A DNA stretch of 64,000 nt. Source: Myroides profundi. Lineage in GTDB: Bacteria > Bacteroidota > Bacteroidia > Flavobacteriales > Flavobacteriaceae. Positions 59,510 to 64,000 of the stretch are shown one piece after another. The notes beneath the pieces were generated by a model that did not search any database, had not been told where the DNA came from, and saw nothing but the letters and a program-made list of their open reading frames with translations. The first letter of the stretch is position 1. Each line of letters begins with the position of its first letter. A program made the position numbers and the translations under genes. The stretch lies in NCBI RefSeq assembly GCF_000833025.1, contig NZ_CP010817.1:3224001-3288000 (forward strand), read 5' to 3'.

Positions 59510-59535
59510 AAAGGTGCTCTATAAGAACACCTTTT
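59510..59535 (-). terminator. terminator of the gene at 59552
   Basis: AAAGGTGCTCT pairs with AGAACACCTTT (one mismatch) around ATA, with seven T on the minus strand. Confidence 0.8.
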
Positions 59536-59551
59536 ATCTATATATCTTTCG

Positions 59552-60004
59552 TTAAGCTAAAGCGATCAAAGTTTCTTTTAGCACTACATAGTTTTTATAA
59601 TAACTTTCTATAATCTTGATTTTTTTCTTTCCACTATTCACTTCTATATAACCATCTTGGTTAGTCCACCGCATATATAATGTATCTATATGTATCTGCA
59701 CATTTTCTATAGCTATATCTATGACTCTCTCCTGCCCAAATAGTTTCTTATAATATATCTTCTCTCCATCAATCGTTATTTTGTTGAGATACGGATATAT
59801 TTTAACTACAAAATAGACTAATATAGAAGCCATCACTACTCCACTTGCTATAGCACTCTCGATATTACTCACCCCGATATCACCTCTCTTTGCCTTTAAT
59901 ATTAAGATTATAAATAAAATATTTATCATTAAAAGCACCATAGTAGCGATACTAATCTTAACTAAAGAAGATCTTCTAAAACACGATTTAAATATCTTTT
60001 CCAT
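59552..60004 (-). CDS. hypothetical membrane protein with PH-like C-terminus
   Basis: A 150-residue protein with two membrane helices (about 15-37 and 49-68) and a C-terminal strand-rich part (ITIDGEKIYYKKLFGQERVI and DGYIEVNSGKKKIKII) like the bacterial PH (bPH_2/YdbT-like) pattern. Function unknown. It lies between recQ (upstream, with its own terminator) and a gene-free region. Confidence 0.65.
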   Translation of the reverse strand: MEKIFKSCFRRSSLVKISIATMVLLMINILFIILILKAKRGDIGVSNIESAIASGVVMASILVYFVVKIYPYLNKITIDGEKIYYKKLFGQERVIDIAIENVQIHIDTLYMRWTNQDGYIEVNSGKKKIKIIESYYKNYVVLKETLIALA

Positions 60005-60024
60005 ATTTTTAAAAAGAATGTATA

Positions 60025-60059
60025 AAAAAATCCTCAGTAGTCACCTACTGAAGATTTTA
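60025..60059 (-). terminator. recQ terminator
   Basis: AAATCCTCAGTAG pairs with CTACTGAAGATTT (one mismatch) around TCAC, with seven T following on the minus strand. Confidence 0.85.
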
Positions 60060-60081
60060 ATTGTTCTATATCTACTATGAA

Positions 60082-62277
60082 CTAGTTCGCTTCTTTACTA
60101 ATAAACTGAATACGCATTAATCGCAACTCTTCAGTATCATAATCTCCGTCAAACTCAGTCATCGCAGCCTTAATATTATCTGTCTCTGATTCCATAAAGT
60201 AATCATAAATTTCTTCTTGCTGATCTTCGTCTAAGACATCATCTATCCAATATGATATATTCAACTTCGTACCAGAATATACGATCTGCTCCATCTCTTT
60301 TAGCAGACCATCCATATCTAATCCTTTAGCACTCGCTATATCCGATAAAGATAACTTTCTATCTACGTTCTGAATAATATAAAGTTTTAATGCAGAATTA
60401 GCTCCTGTAGATTTAACTACTAAGTCATCAGGTCTGATGATATCGTTATCCTCTACATACTTACTAATCACATCTACGAACTCCTTACCATACTTCTTAG
60501 CTTTACCTTCACTTACTCCTATAATATTAGACATCTCTTCAAGAGTAACTGGATACTTAAGTCCCATCTCCTCTAATGAAGGGTCTTGGAATACTACGAA
60601 TGGAGGTACACCATATTTCTTCGCTACTTTCTTACGCAGATCTTTTAGGATACCGATCAGAGCCTCGTCTATCACTAGACTAGCTTTACTAGCGATCACA
60701 TCCAAATCATTTTCAGCATCAGAATATTCGTGATCTTCAGTCATCATAAATGACTTAGGATTATCTATAAACTGTAGCCCAGCCTCTGTCAGTTTTAACA
60801 CTCCATAAGCTTCGATATCTTTGCGCAATAAGTCTGCTACTAATACTTGTCTAATAAGAGCTATCCAGTACTTCTCATCGTGATCTTTACCACAACCGAA
60901 AAAGTCCAATGTATCTGTCTTATTTACTTTTAACAGTGCATTGATTTTCCCTAGTAGAGTGAATACTATTTCTTTTGTCTTATAAGATTGTTTCGTGTCT
61001 CTAATTACTTTTAATAATTGAACCACACCATCTTTAGCTTCTACCTTCGTTTTAGGATTACGAATATTATCATCCATATCAGCTCCTTCACCATTGACTT
61101 CGTCAAATTCTTCTCCGAAATAGTGTAGGATAAATTTCCTTCTAGACATCGATGTTTCAGCATACGCTACTACTTCTTGTAATAGGGCATATCCTATTTC
61201 TTGCTCAGCTACAGGCTTACCAGCCATAAACTTCTCAAGCTTCTCTATATCTTTATATGAGTAATAGGCTAGACAGTGTCCTTCACCTCCATCACGTCCA
61301 GCTCTACCCGTCTCTTGATAATAACTTTCTAATGATTTAGGAATATCATGGTGTATTACATAGCGTACATCTGGCTTATCTATCCCCATACCGAATGCGA
61401 TAGTAGCTACTACTACATCTACATCCTCCATTAAGAACATATCTTGATGTTTAGCACGGGTCTTAGCATCTAGTCCTGCGTGATAAGGCACAGCACTGAT
61501 ACCATTTACCTGAAGTACATTTGCGATTTCTTCTACTTTCTTTCTACTAAGACAGTAGATCACTCCTGATTTCCCTTGGTGTTGTTTAATAAAGCGAATG
61601 ATATCCGTCTCTACATTTTTCGTTTTAGGACGTATCTCATAGAATAAGTTAGGTCTGTTAAACGATGCTTTGAAGGTATTCGCGTTTGGAATTTCTAAGT
61701 TTTTTAAGATATCCTCTTGTACTTTAGGAGTGGCTGTTGCAGTCAGTCCTATAATAGGTATATCCCCAAGACTTCTAATAATGTTGCGCAGATTTCTATA
61801 CTCTGGTCTAAAGTCATGTCCCCATTCAGAAATACAATGGGCCTCGTCAATAGCTACAAAAGATAATTTCTCCCCTTGTAAAAAGCTAACATACTCTTCC
61901 TTAGTTAAAGATTCAGGTGCTACGTATAGCAACTTTGTAATCCCACTTTTAATGTCTTCCTTTACCTGAGCTATCTCAGTCTTCGTAAGAGATGAATTAA
62001 GCACATGAGCTACACCATGCTCTGAAGATAAACTTCTAATAGCATCTACTTGATTCTTCATCAAAGCAATTAACGGTGAAACAACAATAGCAGTTCCCTC
62101 TAACACCAATGCAGGTAATTGATAACAAAGAGACTTCCCTCCTCCAGTCGGCATAATCACAAAAGTATTGTGTCCAGAAATAATACTTTTGACCACATCT
62201 TCCTGAAGACCTTTGAATTGAGAAAATCCAAAAAATCTCTTTAACTCTTTGTGCAAGTCAATTTCAGTTGATTTCAT
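60082..62277 (-). CDS. recQ: ATP-dependent DNA helicase RecQ
   Basis: 3'-5' helicase for recombination and fork repair. The 731-residue protein has Walker A MPTGGGKSLCYQLPALV, the DEAH box FVAIDEAHCISEWGHDFRPE, motif VI SYYQETGRAGRDG, a RecQ C-terminal zinc/winged-helix region (about 380-510), an HRDC domain (about 540-605, IGILKDLRKKVAKKYGVPPF) and an acidic tail. Divergent from kdsD. Confidence 0.95.
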   Translation of the reverse strand: MKSTEIDLHKELKRFFGFSQFKGLQEDVVKSIISGHNTFVIMPTGGGKSLCYQLPALVLEGTAIVVSPLIALMKNQVDAIRSLSSEHGVAHVLNSSLTKTEIAQVKEDIKSGITKLLYVAPESLTKEEYVSFLQGEKLSFVAIDEAHCISEWGHDFRPEYRNLRNIIRSLGDIPIIGLTATATPKVQEDILKNLEIPNANTFKASFNRPNLFYEIRPKTKNVETDIIRFIKQHQGKSGVIYCLSRKKVEEIANVLQVNGISAVPYHAGLDAKTRAKHQDMFLMEDVDVVVATIAFGMGIDKPDVRYVIHHDIPKSLESYYQETGRAGRDGGEGHCLAYYSYKDIEKLEKFMAGKPVAEQEIGYALLQEVVAYAETSMSRRKFILHYFGEEFDEVNGEGADMDDNIRNPKTKVEAKDGVVQLLKVIRDTKQSYKTKEIVFTLLGKINALLKVNKTDTLDFFGCGKDHDEKYWIALIRQVLVADLLRKDIEAYGVLKLTEAGLQFIDNPKSFMMTEDHEYSDAENDLDVIASKASLVIDEALIGILKDLRKKVAKKYGVPPFVVFQDPSLEEMGLKYPVTLEEMSNIIGVSEGKAKKYGKEFVDVISKYVEDNDIIRPDDLVVKSTGANSALKLYIIQNVDRKLSLSDIASAKGLDMDGLLKEMEQIVYSGTKLNISYWIDDVLDEDQQEEIYDYFMESETDNIKAAMTEFDGDYDTEELRLMRIQFISKEAN

Positions 62278-62299
62278 TATTTTTGTATGGTATTTTACA

Positions 62300-62323
62300 T
62301 AAATTTGCAGTACCTAAAGGTAC
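62300..62323 (+). promoter_or_regulatory. kdsD -7 element followed by a palindrome
   Basis: TAAATTTG (62300-62307) matches TAnnTTTG in the kdsD direction; just after it GTACCTAAAGGTAC (62310-62323) is a perfect 6-2-6 inverted repeat, at the expected transcript start. Confidence 0.5.
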
Positions 62324-62366
62324 AAAATTTCTTTAGTTCAATCATAATATTTAACATTCGCTCATT

Positions 62367-63332
62367 TTGAATACATCAATTAACATATTAAACACCGCCA
62401 AGAATACTTTACTTTCTGAGAGTGAAAGCATTAAAAAACTAATCGATTATCTAACGGATGATTTTGAAAAAACTGTTAAAGCGATTTTCAACTGCAAAGG
62501 GCGAATAATTGTGACAGGAATAGGCAAAAGTGCACTAATTGGAGCGAAAATAGTAGCTACATTTAATTCTACAGGTACTCCGTCTATCTATATGCATGCC
62601 GCAGAAGCAATGCATGGAGATCTAGGTTTAATCCAACCAGGAGACTGTATCATCTGTATCTCTAATAGCGGTAATAGCCCAGAAATAAAAGTATTAGCCC
62701 CTATCCTAAAAAGACACGACAATACGCTTATCGCTATCACAGCTAATGAGAATTCTTTTTTAGCAAAGAGTGCTGATTATATCCTACTATCTAAAATAGA
62801 TAGAGAAGCAGAACAGAATAATCTAGCACCTATGAATAGCACTACTGCTCAGCTAGTTTTAGGAGATGCTTTAGCAGCATGTCTTATAGAATTGAGAAAC
62901 TTCACAGCAGAAGACTTCGCAATGTACCATCCAGGTGGAGCATTAGGTAAAAAATTGTTACTTTTGGTGCAAAACATACTAAAAAGCGAAAACAAACCTG
63001 CGGTATCTCCAGACTCTTCTATCCAAGAAGTAATCGTAGAGATATCAGAGAAACGCTTAGGAGTAACTGCTGTAGTAGATAATGAGCAAATCATAGGAAT
63101 CATAACAGATGGAGACTTGCGCCGTATGCTACAAAAAAGTAGTAATCTAAACGATTATAAGGCAAAAGATATTATGTCTATCAACCCTAAATCAATAGAG
63201 AGTTCTGAGCACGTATCTAAGGCACTGTCTATATTAGAGGACAACTCTATCACGCAATTACTAGTGACACAAAACAACAAATACGTAGGCGTAATCCACC
63301 TACATGATATATTAAAAGAAGGGATCGTATAA
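62367..63332 (+). CDS. kdsD: arabinose-5-phosphate isomerase
   Basis: Makes arabinose-5-P from ribulose-5-P for KDO in lipopolysaccharide. The 321-residue protein has an SIS domain (about 40-180: RIIVTGIGKSALIGAKIVAT, HGDLGLIQPGDCIICISNSG) and two C-terminal CBS domains (about 205-320, with GITDGDLRRML). The start is TTG: an in-frame stop lies only five codons upstream (62352-62354) and no ATG is available before the conserved region. It is followed after two bases by tatC on the same strand. Confidence 0.93.
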   Translation: MNTSINILNTAKNTLLSESESIKKLIDYLTDDFEKTVKAIFNCKGRIIVTGIGKSALIGAKIVATFNSTGTPSIYMHAAEAMHGDLGLIQPGDCIICISNSGNSPEIKVLAPILKRHDNTLIAITANENSFLAKSADYILLSKIDREAEQNNLAPMNSTTAQLVLGDALAACLIELRNFTAEDFAMYHPGGALGKKLLLLVQNILKSENKPAVSPDSSIQEVIVEISEKRLGVTAVVDNEQIIGIITDGDLRRMLQKSSNLNDYKAKDIMSINPKSIESSEHVSKALSILEDNSITQLLVTQNNKYVGVIHLHDILKEGIV

Positions 63333-63334
63333 AT

Positions 63335-64000
63335 ATGGCAAACTCAGATAAATCAAAAAAGGAAATGTCTTTCCTAGACCACTTAGAAGAACTAAGATGG
63401 TTATTAGTTAGATCTTCAGCATTTATACTAGGAGGAGGGGCAGTCGCTTTTATTTTTAGTGATTTTATTTTTGACAAAATCATCTTCGCACCAAAAAGAA
63501 GTGATTTCGTTACCTATCAATTCTTTTGTAAAATAGCACAACGTTTTGATTTTGATAGAAGTTTTTGTTTACAAGACTTACCCTTCGAGATTCAGAACAG
63601 AACGATGGATGGACAGTTCTCTGTATTAATTTGGACTTGTATTTCAGCAGGTTTTATTATTGCAGTTCCTTTCATTCTTTGGGAAATATGGAAGTTCATC
63701 AGTCCAGCACTTTATACAAAAGAAAAGAAATACGCTAAACTATTTATCGTTGTATCTTCTTTATTATTCTTTATGGGAGTAGTATTTGGATACTACGTTA
63801 TCACTCCTCTATCTATTAATTTCCTTGCGAACTTACAGGTAAGTGATATCGTTAAAAACCAGATCGATATCAACTCTTATATCGGTCTTGTAAAGACTAC
63901 TTCTATAGCATGTGGTTTAGTATTCGAATTGCCGATTATTATTTACTTCTTATCTGTGTTAGACTTAGTCACTCCACAGTTCTTAAGAGACTATAGAAAG
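63335..64000 (+). CDS. tatC: Sec-independent protein translocase TatC (C-terminus cut by the window end)
   Basis: Core twin-arginine translocase subunit. 222 codons are in the window: MANSDKSKKEMSFLDHLEEL opens with the conserved FLDHLEELR, followed by helices at about 23-45, 95-117, 135-157 and onward, with FISPALYTKEKKYAKLF and the FGYYVITPL motif. The frame is open to base 64000. It starts two bases after the kdsD stop, so it is co-transcribed. Confidence 0.94.
   Translation, partial: MANSDKSKKEMSFLDHLEELRWLLVRSSAFILGGGAVAFIFSDFIFDKIIFAPKRSDFVTYQFFCKIAQRFDFDRSFCLQDLPFEIQNRTMDGQFSVLIWTCISAGFIIAVPFILWEIWKFISPALYTKEKKYAKLFIVVSSLLFFMGVVFGYYVITPLSINFLANLQVSDIVKNQIDINSYIGLVKTTSIACGLVFELPIIIYFLSVLDLVTPQFLRDYRK

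Overview
The window looks like a chromosomal segment of a member of the Flavobacteriaceae (Bacteroidota). Evidence: AT-rich DNA; Bacteroidota-type promoters (-7 element TAnnTTTG, -33 TTG/TTTG); start codons without Shine-Dalgarno sequences; a 16S 3' end reading GGAACACCTCC; SusC-like/TonB receptors with N-terminal carboxypeptidase-regulatory domains; and a recQ / kdsD / tatC neighbourhood. Gene content and the 16S would fit Myroides or a close relative, but I could not run a comparison.

Layout. 0.2-3.8 kb: rpsA (S1), then an Lrp-family regulator followed by an EamA exporter. 4.1-9.6 kb: a complete rRNA operon on the minus strand (16S, tRNA-Ile, tRNA-Ala, 23S, 5S) with three tandem promoters. 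9.8-13.6 kb: an asparagine/aspartate module (periplasmic asparaginase, Dcu-type C4-dicarboxylate transporter, OprP-like porin). 14.1-18.4 kb: a secreted beta-propeller protein, two small membrane proteins, a SUKH-like protein and a NUDIX hydrolase. 18.6-20.2 kb: an apparently intact IS3-family insertion sequence with inverted repeats, a 3-bp target duplication and an A6G frameshift site. 20.2-25.3 kb: PhnA-like protein, formate-THF ligase and an iron-type TonB receptor with a palindromic operator. 25.5-33.3 kb: a three-gene membrane module: YqiJ-like protein, flotillin and a 1613-residue AAA+ protein. 33.4-39.6 kb: an MFS carrier, a RelE/Xre toxin-antitoxin pair and sbcCD. 40-55.4 kb: mixed housekeeping and envelope genes (DsbA/FrnE, CynX-like carrier with divergent AraC regulator, M49 peptidase, NYN nuclease, Crp regulator, LOG protein, outer-membrane receptor, hydrolase, cardiolipin synthase). 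55.5-56.1 kb: five identical tandem tRNA-Thr(UGU) genes. 56.1-64 kb: manA, queD, idi, recQ, kdsD and the start of tatC (cut by the window end).

How the parts work together. The clearest functional units are ansB-dcuB-porin (asparagine uptake and aspartate/fumarate/succinate exchange), yqiJ-flotillin-AAA (probable membrane-microdomain or envelope-stress machine), sbcCD (DNA end processing), the toxin-antitoxin pair, and the rRNA/tRNA/rpsA promoters. The last group share a -7 element followed by a similar GC-containing stretch, as expected if they are co-regulated with growth rate. Where a -7 element is visible, it usually lies about 15-27 bases before the start codon; I used this to correct several starts. 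No CRISPR array, prophage, restriction system or biosynthetic cluster was seen.
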